A stretch of 64,000 bases of DNA from Cinclus cinclus (lineage: Eukaryota; Chordata; Aves; Passeriformes; Cinclidae). The notes beneath the pieces are model-generated. The model saw only the letters and a program-made list of their open reading frames with translations, was not told the DNA's origin and ran no database searches. The position numbers and the translations under genes are program-made. Below are positions 32,431 through 45,574 of the stretch, in pieces; position 1 is the stretch's first letter; each line of letters begins with the position of its first letter. The DNA is taken from positions 806,001 to 870,000 of the forward strand of contig NW_026912129.1 in NCBI RefSeq assembly GCF_963662255.1, written 5' to 3'.

Positions 32431-32920
32431 ATAGTTCTCCAAGGAGGCCTTGTGAGGGGCCTTGCTCTCTCCACACAATGTTTTGCAATGTCAGGCAACA
32501 CCATCCCTGGTCTCCTGTTATTCACAGAGTCCATCAGGTTGGTCAGGCACCATTTCTCCATGGGCAATCTGTGCTGGCAGTTCCCAATGCCTTTCCCTCT
32601 CAGTAGCTTGAAAGGCTTTCCAGGAGGATTTGCTCCATCACCTTCCCAGGGATTCCAAAGGAGCTGATTAGCCTGTAGTTCTTCTGCAGACCCTCCTTTG
32701 TGCCCATCTTTAAGACTGCTGTAATGCTCTTTGAAGTTCTCAGGAGCCACCTTCACTGGCCAGGCTTTTTTGAAGACAATAGACAGCTGCTGTAGCTTCC
32801 TCTGCTCCTCAGACCTGGTGTACGCCTGGCTCAAGAGCTCCCTAATTATTCTCCCCCTTCCAGACTGCTTCCACAGCCGTGTCTCTACATTCCTCCGGCA
32901 TAACAATGTCTCCACCAACC
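32430..32920 (-). mobile_element. CR1-like LINE reverse-transcriptase remnant, antisense
   Basis: Antisense phrases resembling CR1 reverse-transcriptase DNA occur (around 32640-32780: 'ggagctgattagcctgtagttc', 'cccatctttaagactgctgt'). The minus-strand frame of 175 codons is partly open but not full length. Assignment is moderate. Confidence 0.45.
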
Positions 32921-32979
32921 AACAAAAAAACCCCACAAGCTTTCCTAAGTGCCATAGGCTTTTAAAAAATGCACATTCC

Positions 32980-34660
32980 TAAGTACAGCCAAATCGTAAG
33001 CCCTCTCTACCTGGTCACCAAAACAAAAGAACAATTTCCACTAAAGTCCTAAGCAGCAGCAAGCCTTTACCCAAATCAAGCAAAAAATCGCTCATGCCAT
33101 AGCCCTCAGCCCGGTCAAAATGGAACCAAAAGTACAAAATGTCCTTAACTCTGCAGCCGCAAACAAAGACTTGTCCTAAAGCCTTTGGCAAAAAGTACCT
33201 AGTAAAACCCAAAGCCAACCTCTAAAATTTTAAAGCCAAAATTACCAAAAGTCTAAAGCCAACTACACCCCAACAAAGAAGAAGATCTTGGCTGCTTATA
33301 AAAAAGTTCAAGCTACCTCAAAAGTGATTAGCGCAAAAGCACAGCTCCTCCTAAGACCCCGACTACCAGTGCTAGGGTGAATGTGTAAAAGAAAGGTCCT
33401 CTCTACCCACCACGCCACCAATCCACATAAAACAAGTGAATCGCCCTCATCACACAGCGCACTTGTATCGAAAACCCAAATCACCCTGAAATTTTGAAAA
33501 TAATTACAAACTGGCCAGAAGGTAAAAAAATTTTGGTCTTGCCAATAAAAAAAGCAAAAACAAGGGACCCAAACTAATAAAGCCCCACCATACAACCAAC
33601 TGCCAACAAACAAAACTCGTTACGCTCTTTTCACTGATAGTTCCTGCCGCATCATAAGAATAAACCAAAAATAAAAAGCAGCTGTATAAAGCCCCACACA
33701 ACAAGTTGCACAAGCTACCAAAAAAAAAAAGTAAATCAAGTCAACTTGCTGAACTCAAAGCTGTTCAGCTGGCCCTGAACATTACTAAAAAAACAAGTAG
33801 CCAAAGCTTTACCTTTAAACTAATTCATGAATGGTAGCCAATGCTCTGTAAAATTGGCTAAAAGAAATGAAAAAAGGCTAACAACGTAAAAAAAAACAAA
33901 ACAAAACAGTCTAAGCTGCTAATAAGTGAAAAAACATTGCCAATCGGGTAGAAAAGCAACCCGTAAAAGTCCATCATGTAAATACCCATGTCCCCAAAAG
34001 CCAGGCTAATGAAGAGCACCAACACAATAAGCAAGTAAATCAAGCTACAGGAATAAAGGTGTCACAAATAAACTAACAACACAAAAAGAAATTGTTCCTA
34101 GCTCAATAAGCCCATAATGCCTCAAGTCATCAAGACAAAAATGCTACCTATAAGTAGGCACAAAACCAAAAAGTAGATCTAAGCATAGACAGTATTTCCC
34201 AGGTTGTCCATGACTGTAAAACGTGCACTGCCATCAAGCAAACCAAACAAGTGAAGGCCCTCTGGTATGGGGGGCAGTAGTCCAAATATAAGGAAGCCCA
34301 GCAAATTAACTACATCACACTGCCTCAAACACGCCAAGACAAGCGCTATGTGCTAACCCTAGTAAAAACCACCACTGAACAATTAAAAACCTACCCTGTA
34401 CCTCACGCCACTGCCCGCAACACCATCCTAGGCCTAAAAAAGCAGTCCTTTGGAGACATGGTACCCCTAAAAAAATTGAGTCAAACAATGAGACTCATTT
34501 CAAAAATAGCCTCATAAACACCTAGGCCAAAAAACATGGCATTAACTAAGTGTACCACAATCCTTATCACGCAGCAACGACTAAAAAAGCCAAAACAGTG
34601 CAATAAACTACTTAAAACCACCTTAAAAGCACTAAGTAGAAGGACCTTCAAAAGCTTTGT
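32980..34660 (+). pseudogene. G-to-A-hypermutated retroviral pol fragment (RNase H-integrase)
   Basis: The plus strand is strikingly A-rich and G-poor (about 12-13 percent G in sampled 60-base blocks). Read on the plus strand, the frame from 33621 gives YALFTDSS, an RNase H start with its catalytic Asp codon at 33636-33638, followed by TAA stops at 33672 and 33687 where tryptophan codons are expected. Later DNA (34320-34660) keeps integrase-like codon order with many lost glycines and tryptophans. G-to-A change on the coding strand is the signature of APOBEC-type editing of minus-strand cDNA. It is a different element from the one in the duplication. Dead at birth; boundaries approximate. Confidence 0.6.
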
Positions 34661-35282
34661 GGCTAATTTCATAGCTGTTGTTTTTCCTGTTTGTCTTGTT
34701 AGATATACTAGTAAAAAACTGTTATTCCTATCCCCATATCTTTGCCTAAGAGCTCCCTTAATTTCAAAATCATAATAATTGGTTAAAAGAAAAGATCATA
34801 TTTTTCAGTTCAAAAAAAAAGCTTCTACTTTTCTTAGCAAACACCTGTCTTTCAAACTAAGACACAAGGCGACCTCCAGAGATGCCTCCAGCCTCACCCA
34901 GCGTGAGATTCTGTGACTCTCAGAAAAAAGAAACAGGTTGCAGATTCCTAATGACAAATAAAAAAGCTCCACACATGGCAGGCTTCTGCTGCCTTGACCA
35001 AATTGTTCCATGTCACGTGTCTTTCTTCTGCAGGTTCCTCCCTGGAGTGAGGATGCCCCTCAAGGACACTCCTTGAAGCTGAGGGAAATGTTTGCCCATG
35101 GTCATAGGTTTGGGTGAGTAGCATCAATCTTTGGTTAAGAATTGGTTTTGCTGGCTTGGATAGAATTGCTTCAGTGTTGCTTCAAATTGAATGCACTGTA
35201 TCAGAAGTTATAGCTCCCTGTATTGGGTAGTAATGAATTGTGATAAAGATCTTTGAGTTTAAAATTGTCATCATCATAAGCT
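34661..35282. other. Intergenic, no gene seen
   Basis: Base composition returns to normal after the hypermutated fragment. No reading frame, promoter or repeat could be supported. It includes the 3' flank of the coiled-coil gene (minus strand); I found no clear AATAAA on that strand. Confidence 0.4.
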
Positions 35283-35386
35283 ACCACAGCTCGATTAGAG
35301 AGAGTTCCCACGGCATTTAGGAACCCAACTGGGATTTCCAAGGCACACATTTGGGCCCCGACCCCTTTCTCCACAGGCTTTCTCCA

Positions 35387-38300
35387 TCAGCAGGAGGGCT
35401 GCTGCTGCCCTGAGCTCCTGGAGGACTCTTCTCCTTCACAAGCCGATGTATTTTCCTGGGCAGACTTGCGGACAGGTAATGTAAAGTAATCTGAGGGCAA
35501 TTCTCTCCTGAAAGTTCTAGTTCTTCTCCCTTCAGTTGCCACCTGCACATTGGATGAGAGAGAGGGTCACAGAAACCTGCCAGCAAACATGAAGCCAAAG
35601 GACCTATGGACATCAAGGCAAGGACGTCTCTGCTCAGACACCCTGAACTGCACCAGACAACACTGAGGGCAAAAAGCTCTCACTGGCAGCTGTGCAAGAG
35701 TGTCCAGTGTGTGTCCGGGGACACGGCGCCAGGGAGGGAGGCAGTGGAGTGAAGGTGCCTTTGTGAAAGCCATGGGCTGCCACAACAGACAGAGCAAACA
35801 AAAGGCTGTGCCCACAGCAGGGACAGGGAGAGGCAAGCAAACAAGCAGAGGACTCCAGAGCGCTGCCTGGGCTAATGTGCCGTGTTCCAGAGGAGCCTGA
35901 GGCTCTGCACAGGCAGTGAAAGCCCATTTTACCTCCACAGTCCTCCTGGGGTCAGTGGTTGCTTCACGCTTCTCTGGCTTGTCTTCTGCTGATGTTGCAA
36001 CCACATGCCACACACTTTCCATGCCATTCCTGGAGTGCTCGGACAGCTGCTTCCCTTCTGCTCCAGCAGCCTGATGGGTATTCAGAGAGGAGATGATTGC
36101 CTTATTTCAAACACCACAAAAGCTGTAATCAGAAATCTCGGTGTTGGGAAACATCCTCGAAGCACCAGCAGTGCAGCTGCTGTTCAGCCTGCTAGGTACA
36201 AAACTCTGCTCAGTTTAGTTCATCACTCTGCTCACCTGCTCCATTCCTTTGCACACAGAATCCAAAACCCCACATGGTGCCTACCCTTGCCTGGACAAAG
36301 GACAAGCAGCTCCCCATGCCCAGCTTTGGGCCTGGAGCTGATTTGAACAGCAAGTTCCTGCACAGCCAGCCCAGGCTCAGGGAGCAAACTCTCCCAAAGT
36401 TCAGAGCATTCCACATGGGAGCAGAGCACAATGTGGGCAACCAAGGCCAGCGGGAGAAGGAGACTTCAAGCACTGCTGAGGCCTTGAAACTCCTCCAACT
36501 CCGCTTTCCTGACACCGTGGGCTAGTATTGCAGAGGAGCCAGAGGCTTTGCAGAGGCAGCAAAAGACCATTTTACCTGCTCGCCAGTTCTCCTGGGCTCA
36601 GTGCTCAATCCAGGCCACTCTTTCCTCTCAGTTTCTGATGATGAAACGTGTTGCAAACATTCTAGGCTGGTGTCTGACATATAGAACAGCTGCACCACTT
36701 CTCCTTCAAAACCCGGCTGGGGATACAGAGAGGAGAAGATTCCCTTATTTCAAACACCACACAAGCTGTAATTCAGAAATCTCCATCACAGGAAGCATCC
36801 TCAAGGCACCAGCAGTGCAGCTGCTGTCCAGCCTCCAGGGTACAAGACTCTGCTCAGGCTACTTCATCACTCTCCTCATCTGCTCCATTCTTTCCCACAC
36901 CAAATCCAAATCCCCATGTGTTGCCTGCCCTTGCGTGGGCAGGGGAGAAGCAGCTCCCCATGCCCAACTTTTGGCCTGGAGCTAATTTGAACAGCAAGCT
37001 CCAGAGCTGTTCAGTCATTCAGGGCGTGCCAGGAAACAACCTGGCAGTCAATGCTCGCTGTCTGGAGCCAGGCACACAGACAAGGCTGCCTGCTGCAGCC
37101 CGGGCTGCTTGGCCTAAGCAGGCCTGGACTGACAGGGATAGAGAGTCCCAATTCTTTAGGGGGAGCATCATTGCAATCATTCAGGGATGTTGCAGTGGAA
37201 TGAAGGGCAATGCCAGAGCATACCAGAATACAAGATTTTCCCTTCAGGATGTCCAAATGTTTCTTCAAAGTCCCTTTGGCCATTTCACTCTTGCTAAGTG
37301 CAGCCCTCAGGACTTGAGCTTCCTCAATCCATTTCTTCAAAGCAGCAGACCCATGCTCCAACTCCTCCTGCATGCTTTCCCCCTCCACATCTAATTGTTG
37401 ACTCTTTTCCATTTGATTTCTCATCTCAGCTACAGGCATTTCATTCTTCTTTGCCAGATATCTCATGTGCTGCTGGTCCAAATCCCGTTCATGCTGCAAA
37501 ACAGGGACAAAAAGGGTCACTCATTCCCTCTCTCACTTTGCTTTTCATACCACATCTGGACTCCTGCCACAGGGGCAGGCACAGGCTGCCCCTCTCTCTC
37601 TGCTTCTCAGGATGCTGCAGACCTTTGCAGGGGCCTCCTTGATACTGCATCTTTCCCAGCTCGCTCAGCCCATCCCAGCTTCCTTCCTGCCCTTCCCCGA
37701 CCTCTTGCAGCTCCACTCCAGTGTTCCTTTGGAAAGGAGATGCCAGAACTGCAGCCAGGATTGCAAGCCCACGCTAAGCAGGATTTAGGCAGTGCCAGGA
37801 GGATGTGCTCTCCATCAGGGAGCTTCGAAGGGAAGAGCAAACACCCCCAGCATGTCATTCCCTGGGGCTGGGGCAACAGCAGTGGTTTTCCACCTCTTCT
37901 CTGTAGAGTTTCCATGGCACCATCCCCAGAGCCCCACTGTCCTCTCCTGGAGCAGCAATGGCCAGATCAGGCTGTCATTCTCTGCTGCCACTCAGGACGA
38001 GTTCTCCCCTTGCAGGCACACGTCCTTCTCTGCAGCAGCACTTGGCTGTCCTCTCTTCTCTCCCCACTGGCTGCTCTCACAGGGCCAAGGCCAAACACCT
38101 TTCTATGAACAGCAAACTTGCTCTTCTCACCCCTCCTTCCACGTCCAGATGTTTAGAAATCTGAACATGGCTTAGCACATGAGGAATTGCCCAAACCATG
38201 CAATATCAATACAGTGTGGGCATTGAGAACTAAAGCTTCTAGGGCACAGAACTCCAGCATGGAGGAAAATCAGCAGCCTCAGCACTATGTAGCTTTGACA

Positions 38301-41300
38301 TGACTACAACATCTTTTCCTTCTCATTCAGAAGATTGGAATTAGCAAAGTTAAACTGGAAAAAGGTGCTCCTTAGAACTATGAACACCAGGTCCAATCAC
38401 AGCTAGGAAATGGCCCATTCTGGCATCTGCCAATCTCACCAGCACTTCCTTCTTTTCCTTCTCCAGGCTCTCCAATTTCCTCTGCAAAAATGCCACCTCC
38501 TGATGAAGAGTCTCAGCCTCTTCCTGCCATTCAGCAGCCTCTTTCTGCAGGGCAATTTCTCGAGAGGCATGCTTGAGTTCCCCATTCCACCAATCTGCAG
38601 GAGACAAGGGGAAGGGGAAAAGCAAAGCAAAGGCAAACAGATGTGCATCCTGCAGTCACTATCAGCAGTGTCTTCTCTGCCTGCCTGTGTTTGCCACACC
38701 CTAAGCTCACAAATGATCCAGAGCTGGCAGAAATGAAGGAAACTTGCAGACAGAGAGAAACACAGGAATGAAAGGGGCACGATTCTGAGGAATACAAAAG
38801 TGTGTTTGCTCCTGGGCTTGTGCAGGGTGAGCAATCCAAGAGAGACAAAGGAGCAGGGATGCCTGTGCAGGTCTGCTCCAGAGAGATCAAGAGCCTGGAG
38901 GCTCTGGCAGGGCCTGGGTTTTGGGGGAATCAAGCTGAGGCATCCAGCTACAGCTCCTTAGCGCAGACGTGGCACCTAAAAGGCACCAGCTGTGCATGGG
39001 GTCAGCCATAGCACAGGCAGATGGCACTGCCAGCCACGGCATCTTTCTTGAGAAAAAGCTTTCACTGGCACTACAATGGATAAATTGCTCACAGGATGTT
39101 TTCTCCCTTCTGCCATCTTTGGGCCCTTTTCCTCTTTGTGACATCAGTGATCCTCACTGGCAAGATAGCATGGGACAATGGGTGGGAGAGCAGAAGCTGT
39201 ACCTCGCTCATTTTTCTCCAACTTCATCTGCAGCTCCTGGTTGTGGGCTCTGAGTTTGTTCATCTGAGCCTCTGCCTTCCTCAGCTCCAGCTCAGAGGTC
39301 TCACACTGTCTGACCAAGGCAAGAGCTTTGTCATCACACCTCTGCAGCCTCACACGCAGCTGGGACACTTCAGTCTGCAGCATATGCACAGAGGTCTTCA
39401 AGCACTGCTCTCCTGCCCGGGACTCCTTCAGCTCCTGCAGCAGCTGCTTCTCTCGAGTTGCCTGTGCAGCCTCCATCTCCAGCACTGTGTCCTGCAGGGC
39501 CTGGATCTGGAAGATGGATGCACAGAGCCTCAGGGACAGGGCTCCTCCTGAGGCAGCAGAGGCAGCAGTAGGGAGAGCAACTAAAGAGAAGGATTTCAGG
39601 CAAAAAAACACGCAGGAAACAGAAGGTGCACAACCAAGAATTCCAATGGAAACAAACTGGGGAAGGAAGGCAGTGGACACCCTTGAAGCTGCAGCTCTGA
39701 ACACCACCTGAACTGGCTGCAGTGCAAGTGCCCTGCCCAGCCTGCCATAGCCACCTCTGTGTCCCCACATTGCTCAGTGCCCAGCACAGGCACCAACTCC
39801 ATCTGGGACAACACTGCTAACACAGGGACAGAGAAGCTCCAAAGGAGTCTGCAGCTGCTTCTGATCCCAGATTTCCTGCTGGAACCCAGGAGAGAATGGG
39901 GAAAAATATCTGCAGCACAGACCAGATCCAGCCTTGGCTTCAGGGTGCAGCAGCAGCCGTGGGCAGAACACGGCAGCAGTGGATGCTGCTGGGAGGGGAA
40001 AGAGGTTGGGGCCTCCATGCCAAAGGTGTTGCTGTGTGTCCAGGGAGAAGAGGATGCCAGTGCACAGCTTACCTGGGTGTTGAGCTCCTGCAGTTCTCTT
40101 CTATGCTCAGAGCGGAGCTGCTCAGTCTCCTGAAGAGCAGAATGAAACTGAGACACCTGATTTTTCAGTTCCAGGTTGTTTTCTTCCAGTGACTTGAGGC
40201 ACAAGTTCTTTTCCTCCAGAGACAGAATCAGCCTAGAAGGAAATCATGCAACACATTACTACATGGTATCACATTTTATAAAATCTCTTAGAACCTGCAC
40301 CACCTCAGGGAAAAACTGCTCTGCCTGATGAACTTTGTCGAAACAATTTGGCTCCTTGTTCTTACTGCTGAATCAGCCCCACATGTGCCCACTCTGCTTT
40401 TGTTCCTGCAAGAATGGGGAGTTCCTGCTAACCTGCCCCACCTTCTTTCTGAGATGGAAATGTGAATACAAACCTAACAAAATCTTGCAATGAAGACATC
40501 AGGGGAGAGGAATGCGTTTCTTCTGACTAAGCAGGCTCCAAGAGGGGGAAGGTTGGTCAACATGGAAGAGACATTTCCTTCCCCCATCTTCAATGTCCAG
40601 GCAGGAGGAGCAGCACCCTACAGGCAGGGGATCTCTGGCAACTTCCCTAAGATTTACCAGCATCCGTCTTACTTTCAGCTGGAGAAACAAAGGCTGAAGG
40701 CAGAGGTGGCTACAGAGACTTGGAGCACAACGTGATGGAAGATGCAGAAAGCTCCAGGCAAGCAAGAGTTCTCTGCCTTCCTCTGTCTTCTTCTTGGAAG
40801 AAGAATCCTGTGACACTGACCATTAGCAGGACTTGATCAGCGCAAGGAGTCCTCCTAACCCTGGTCTTGTTTCTTGCAGTCTTTGCACAGTCAGTAATGC
40901 CTGTGACTGTGGAGGGTGGCAGGGACCCTGCTCGACTCCCTCCAGGCACTGGGGGGCATTTTATGAGGAGCGACTGAACAGAGACCTCCTTGTTTCATGG
41001 GTGCCTCCGAGAGGACAATCTGGCCCTGGGTCAGCAATCAGGGCCTTAAGATGGTTCTGCCCAGCAAAGGCAGCAGATGCCAGGCTGATCCAGATCCCTA
41101 AGGCTTCAAGGTATAGGACCCAAGGTGGAGCTGGTGGATGCATCCACCTCCTTACACTGCAGCTTGGGCAGTGTTAACATACCCACCTTGCCTAACAACA
41201 CAACAGAACAGTCCCCAGAGGGAAAGAGCTACCCCAAAAGCCTCTGTCTTCAGAAAAGCTTTGACTAAAGGCATCAAGGAAAAGAAAATGAGACCCAACA

Positions 41301-44300
41301 CTGAGATAATGAAACGTGTCTTGTCAGAGAGTTCAGAATCTGCCACTTAGGAAATGCTGCCAGAGCCCCTGGCACATGCAAAGATAGCAAAGGGGGAATC
41401 CATTCAGCAGAGTGCAGAGTCCCAAAGGCTTTCCTTTACCTGTCTTTTTCCCTCTCCAGGACATTCACAGAAGCCTGCAATTGTGAATTTTGCTGTGCCA
41501 CTTCTTCCCATTGACTCCATTCCCTCTCCAGGTTCTGCAGGTGCACTTGCAGCTCCTTGTTCTGACGTTCTGCCTCCTCCAGCCTCTTCTTGGTGTTTTC
41601 AACCTCCACCAGCTTCTGCCGTGCCTGATCCTGTGCCCAGCTCACATCTTGCTGGGCTCTCTGGACAATTGCTTCCTGGGACTCTCGGGAGGCTGCCAGC
41701 TGGGATGTCAACTCTCCCACCTCCAGTCAAACAGAACAAAGCAGTCAGAGGCTACAGCCACAGCTTGTCACTGTCAGCCAGAGCAGAGGCTGTGAGGAAA
41801 GGTAAAGGACAACTTCCCATTCATTTCTCCCTCTGTCCTGACAGCACCAGATTCACAATGGATATGGACAACTTGTCTCAATGTCTACGTGGCCCAGCAA
41901 GGGCACCTGAAAAAGCACCTCCCAAACCAAGGCTAGCAAGAAGAGGCCAGCAGGAATCCATGCTGATGGCTGATGGTTGATGGCCAAGAGCCCAGAGCAC
42001 TAGCCCAGCTGTCCAGGGCAGCAGCTGAGATTCAGCAAAGCCCTGAGTGCCCTTCAGAGCAGCTGCCATGGAGAGCACAGGACCAGGCAGCCCCAGGGAT
42101 CCCCCCATCAGCTGCTGCTCTGCCATGGAAAAGCAAGAAGGCCACACATCCCTCCCTGCATGACTGTGGTGCCACTGCTCTTTTGCTCACCTGCTTTTGT
42201 AGAGCCTCCCTCTGCTCAAGGAGGACATTCATTTCCTCCTTGATGCCTTCTAGTTCTTCCTTGTGCCTCCTTTCTGATGCCTGGATTTCACTGCGAGCTT
42301 CCTGCAGCTCAGCTTGCAGCTGTGCCTTGATGGTCTGGCAACAAAATGCAGAGCAACTTCCGGGGACCTGCCCTCAGGATCAGATTTTCCCACTTGTTTG
42401 CTCAAAATCCCATTCCTTCAGCTAACTCCTTTGGCTTCTCTGGCCAGCTCTGCCTCCTCTGGAACACCTCCTTCTTGGGCCTGAGCTCTGGAGCTTAGCA
42501 GGCTCTGTGCTCCCAATGCCTGAAGCAGCCCGTGCCTGCTCAGTCCCAGGAGCTTCCTTTTGTGCCCTTGTCACTGCCCTGCACTCTCTTCCCTGCCTAC
42601 TCACACTTACCTGACCCTTCCCTTGCTGCTCTTTCACCTTCTGCAAGAGCTGCTGAAGCTGCTGGCAGGCTCGGCTGAGCTCTGCCCGAGTTTGGAGCAC
42701 TGCCTCTGATAAAGCACTCCTCTCATTCTGCTCTTCCAGCAGCACCTGCACACAAGGAAAGAGCAGAAGGCTTCACACTTGCCCTGCAACATCTGTGTGG
42801 CAAGAGGCAGAGACTGATGGGCTCACGAGCTCTCTGAGCACTCAGCTGCTGCTCCCCTGGGGCCACTGTCTCTTCCGGGGGAGCCACAGCTTCCTAGGAA
42901 GTGACTTAGAACACAGGCCAGAAGGCATCTCTGGGTTACTGCTCAGAAATACTCCAGGTGAGGCTTTAAAAAGATTTTTCTCTTTTGTGTCAGCATTCCT
43001 GCCGCAGCCTCCCCATGCCCATAAAAAAGTCCTGTAGACTCACTTTGTCTGTGAACACCTCCCAGTACACACCCAGAGGGGAGCAGGAAGAGAACAGTGA
43101 AGATACTGTGAGTTACGTCTTAGAAAAAGAGAGCACAAGAGCAGCACACAAATCTCAGCTGAAAGCTCATGTTTCTGCCTGGCTTCCTATGACAGGGCTC
43201 ATTCCTGGTCCCAAAGATAGCCCCGTTCACCTTTTCACCACCCCGAGTTCAATGTAGAAGACACAGAGGGCATGCTCCACACAGAGCCCCATACCCTGCC
43301 ATCTGCCACAGCTCCAGCCTTACACAAAATCACACAGTTCTCTTTTCACAATCATTACCTCTCGCTTGGCATTTTGAAATCTGGTTCGTTCTGCTTCTTG
43401 TTGGGCCTTCAAGGTGGCAATTTTCTGCCTCATCTCAAACAGCATCTTCTGGTGCTCCCGCTCTCTCTCTGCCTTCTCTTTGTGCCATTGCTGCAGCATC
43501 TCTGCATGGTGCCTTTCACGCTCACTTGCCTGAGGAAGGGAGGAAAAGTCTTCTAAATGAAGTCCCGGGCAAGCTCCTCGCTTAAAAGTTTGAAGCTTCC
43601 CCCCTACCCACAAACGCCAACCAGAAAAGACAACAGCACTGGCTTCCTGTACTCCAGAAACCAGAAAGAAAATTAAACTATTAAATTCCTGTCAGGGAGG
43701 GTAAAAGGTGGCTCAGCAGGTGCAAGAATCACAGTCTCATGGAATCATTTTTGTTGGCAAAGACCTTCCCAAGCATTGAGTCCAACCACTCAGAACAGGA
43801 GGTGTCACCTTCCCCTCTCTGATGCCCCAGTCACAAGGACTGAAGAACAGGGGACCTCCCTGAGTTTCTCCTCCTCACACCCATGCTCCAGAGCCTTCCC
43901 CAGCTCCAATCCCTGGTTTAGAGACTCTGAGGCTGCCCAAAGAAACACATTCTGCAGAAGCATGTACAACGTTGCTGATGAAGATCCCGATCCCTGTCTA
44001 ATAAATGCATGGGCCATCCTGAGCCAGGTGTGCACAGCACTGTCCCTGTCTTCTACTGCCAGAAACAGCATCGGGGCTGATCTGGAGGGCACAACTCCCA
44101 CAGGTGCTGCCTAGGAATAAGGGATCCAGAGCTGTGGTAACATCATCCCTCTCTTCCTCCAGCAGAGCCCCCTGAAGCTGCAATTGCTCCATCGTCAGCA
44201 TCTTAACTTCCATCTCGCTGTGCACTGATGGGTCTTCTCCCCAGAGTGCAGCCAAGTCCTCCAATACACAAGAAAGGGACAAGACAAGTCTTCAATGGAA

Positions 44301-45357
44301 AACCAGTCTCATTTCCAAAACCAACCTCAATCCTGTCCTTTTCTGCCTGGGCTGATGATTCCTTCCACTGCTTGGTGTTCTTCTGATGCAGACTCAAGGC
44401 TCCTGGCTCCAGGATTCCAATGCATTGCTGCACCGTTTCCCGGGACTTGTCCATGTTTGCAAAGTCACTGCAGAGACAAGGCTCATTCAGAAGAACCAAG
44501 AGGCCTGAAGGGTCACCGATCCCATTTTCAGCACACCCGGATGGAGCAGGGTGCAGTGGGCTAAGGAAGACCTTGCTCTTTCCCTCCCGAGGAAATCCTC
44601 CAGAGACAAAGGGAAAGGAAGGCAGGATTTTGCCTTCCTTCAGTGAGATGCACTGGCTGGGCAGGGGTACACAAAGAACAGAATTCGGGGAAGCAGCATG
44701 GTGTGAAGAAGGAATCTTCTCTTCCAATATGGCTCGGCATCTCCCAGACAGCCTTGGGAGTCACAGTAGAGCATGAAAAACCCAGACAGGACGATGCTCG
44801 AGAGCCACACTGAGGCCTAGGCATGGGAGGACAGGGGATTTCTTCTCCCAGGACCCCTCTGAACTCCCAGGCCTGGAAGCAGATTGCCTCTGGAACACAG
44901 GAGGAGAAGGAGCAGGAAGAAAAACTCACCTTCTGATATCTTCTAGCAGACACTCTATGTCTTGCTGGTAGCTTCTGAACCTCTGGCTCTTCTCTGCCAT
45001 TTGCTCAAAAAGTTGACACAAGCGCCCACAATTCTCAGTGGCTTGCTGAACCAGTTCAAAGGGATCCTGTTCATCGGTGGGTGCCTGAGTTGAGAGGATG
45101 TTCCCAGGACTGTCAGTGCACATGATGGAATTGGCCATGCTGTCACTGTCATCTAACAGCACCTGAAAGCCCACATCCAGCTGTTAGTCAGCTATTCTGA
45201 TCCTATTGCAAAGTACCACTGAGATGCCTCTTCGGATCTCACAAGAACCAGTTTCCATTCCTGGAGAAGCACTTTCAAAATCCCAGCCAGCTCTGCACAG
45301 TTCACTCACCTCAGGGGCTCTGGAGGAACGTCCCCGGTGAGAAAGGCCTCGAACTCC
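35387..45357 (-). CDS. Long coiled-coil protein, centrosomal/rootletin-like (15 exons, 5' end missing)
   Basis: Minus-strand exons in transcript order: 45357-45310, 45162-44930, 44467-44326, 44258-44142, 43529-43359, 42745-42611, 42334-42191, 41720-41440, 40232-40073, 39506-39203, 38594-38440, 37493-37224, 36689-36576, 36046-35933, 35542-35387 (TGA). Each has AG acceptor and GT donor, and phases join exactly (for example IR+S across 44930/44467, KD+R across 41440/40232). Together 2544 bases give 847 residues with no stop. Most of it is heptad-rich Leu/Glu/Gln/Lys coiled coil (ERERHHAEMLQQW; LEEAERQNKELQVHL; LRVRLQRCDDKALALVRQ). The first exons are non-helical (HRGRSSRAPE). No start Met is seen, so one or more 5' exons are missing. 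Family is inferred from composition; NuMA, golgin or CEP250 relatives are alternatives. Donor at 44142 (gttacc) is weak. Confidence 0.75.
35880..36370 (-). repeat. Tandem exon duplication within coiled-coil gene, unit 1
   Basis: Matches 36523-37010 at a constant offset of 643 bases: the exon donor context (cattttacct), 'ttatttcaaacaccaca' and 'aagcagctccccatgcccaac/gctttgg'. Contains the 38-codon exon 36046-35933 (starts LSEHSRNG, ends PRRTVE). The exon is phase 0-0, so duplication left the frame intact. Confidence 0.85.
36523..37010 (-). repeat. Tandem exon duplication within coiled-coil gene, unit 2
   Basis: Second unit, with the exon 36689-36576 (starts LFYMSDTS, ends PRRTGEQ). The two exons have the same 114-base length and matching splice sites, but the proteins have diverged considerably, so this is an older event than the 46-kb duplication. 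Confidence 0.85.
43725..44115 (-). mobile_element. CR1-like fragment in coiled-coil gene intron
   Basis: 'tcatggaatcatttttgttgg', 'aaagaccttcccaagcattgagtccaacca' match the conserved CR1-adjacent 3' phrase found in avian genomes. It sits beside the exon 44258-44142 and may explain that exon's weak donor. Extent and orientation are uncertain. Confidence 0.5.
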
Positions 45358-45574
45358 CTGCAAGAGCACAGGGAAGAGCACACTCAGACCGCATGGCTGC
45401 CCCTGAGGCAGTCACCTCTAAGTGCTTCCCAGCCTGTCCCAGAGCACAGCAATTCCAGCTGAGCTCTTTCCCCCGCTCCTTAGGAATATTTCCTGCCCAC
45501 TAGTTTGGCAGCAGCACAAACAAACATGCTGCAAGGTGTGCCATCACTTCTAAGAACACCAGAAGGGGAGTTGC
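45358..45574. other. 5' side of coiled-coil gene, no confirmed exon
   Basis: A minus-strand segment ending at about 45413 (GAG followed by gtgact) could splice in phase 0 into the 45357 exon, but it has no Met and only a modest acceptor. Left unassigned. Confidence 0.25.

Noticed and set aside
32980..34660. Hydrophobic minus-strand ORFs suggesting membrane or mitochondrial-like proteins (nuclear mitochondrial insert)
   Set aside because: Phe/Leu-rich frames are the antisense of A-rich hypermutated DNA. The plus strand has RNase H and integrase-like order, and no mitochondrial gene order was seen.
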